The notes under the pieces: model-generated
Databases searched by the model: none
The model's input: the letters and a program-made list of their open reading frames with translations, nothing else
Told to the model about the DNA's origin: nothing
NCBI GenBank assembly: GCA_024195265.1
Contig: JAJLRJ010000005.1
Location: 19,028,036 to 19,092,035, forward strand
DNA: 64,000 bases
Source of the DNA: Dendrophyllia cribrosa
Taxonomy: Eukaryota; Cnidaria; Anthozoa; Scleractinia; Dendrophylliidae
Direction: 5' to 3'
Program-made: the position numbers and the translations under genes
Shown: positions 63,408-64,000 of the stretch, in pieces
Numbering within the stretch: the first letter of the stretch is position 1
How the letters are laid out: each line of letters opens with the position of its first letter

Positions 63408-64000
63408 TAGGTCCTCAATTATCCGGCGACCATTCATTCGATAGTCACAATGGCGTCGTTACCATTCCGGAAAATTTGCCGCTTTCTAACCCAGAGAGGT
63501 CTGTTCTTAGTAAAGGTTTAAACTTTGTTCCTATAGCGAAACAAACCGACGAATTTTCAGTCAAACAAGATGTTGAAAAATTCCTTCGCCGCGTGCAATT
63601 AAGAGCTTTTTTCCATGACAAAGAAGACAATTCTAACACCTCGGAAAAAGATGTTTTTGAAACACTCAACGTTCGCAAATCAAAATGGACTCCCCCAGAG
63701 GGCCAGTTTTCTTCTCTAGATTTTTTCGTCAAAAAATGTCGTCACGATGTCCAAAAACTTAATTTCAACCGCCACACCAAAATTTCCAACCTTTCAACAG
63801 GAGAGTGGGCAGCGCTCAAAAGTCTTAGCAAACGACGCGACATTGTTATCAAAGCGGCCGACAAAGGCGGCGTGGTAGTTGTTTGGCGGACCGACCTTTA
63901 CCGACAAGAAGCTTTTCGGCAACTTTCTGACACCGCTTTCTATGCCAAAGTTGATAAAGATCTCACTTCTACCAACCAAAAAATTGTCAAAGAAACTATC
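63408..64000 (+). pseudogene. Penelope-like retroelement ORF, continued (runs off the window)
   Basis: Open without stops to the window end. It encodes VVTIPENLPLSNPERSVLSK and GLNFVPIAK, then RDIVIKAADKGG, VVVVWRTDLYRQEAF and FYAKVDKD, the region preceding the RT fingers in Penelope-like elements. The catalytic RT core and any GIY-YIG nuclease would lie beyond 64000. Confidence 0.88.

Overview
The window looks like animal nuclear DNA, most likely from a cnidarian and probably a stony coral. It is AT-rich and intron-rich, with GT-AG splice sites, tri- and tetranucleotide microsatellites, and dense small inverted-repeat transposons, many of them recognisable only as repeats shared within the window. 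No bacterial operons, CRISPR arrays or standalone rRNA/tRNA genes were seen. One 500-base N gap lies at 7001-7500.

The left two thirds (1.4-45.6 kb) hold two divergent copies of one gene, a hydantoinase/oxoprolinase (HyuA) protein fused to a C-terminal DUF917 (S-methyl-thiohydantoin-desulfurase-like) domain. The plus copy has 12 recognisable exons (26939-45590). The minus copy (15714 down to 1421) has exons 1-6 and 12; exons 7-11 are not visible and may be deleted or hidden by the gap. Exon identity between the copies is patchy: some blocks are about 97-98% identical while neighbours are about 80% or lower, which suggests gene conversion. A 5' flanking block (17554-17790 and 22650-22882) is also shared in inverted orientation.

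Intron 2 of the plus copy is occupied by an apparently complete Mutator-like element (28407-36953) with a perfect 9-bp target duplication, terminal inverted repeats built from a CGGAAT minisatellite, and an open three-exon transposase of 998 residues. A 5'-truncated L1/Tx1-like LINE (24836-26595) with a 13-bp target duplication lies just upstream of the plus copy.

The right third (46-64 kb) has an intact rhodopsin-family GPCR gene (54125-55165, minus) flanked by two decayed copies in the same orientation, then a Penelope-like retroelement whose ORF is split by a 4.7-kb TTAA-flanked element with 1-kb inverted repeats that carries pieces of an unrelated cysteine-rich gene.

Throughout are short inverted-repeat elements. 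Several have TTA/TAA target duplications and arms filled with a short word repeated many times, the word differing between elements. These may form a modular PIF/Harbinger-like group. All identities and counts were made by eye.
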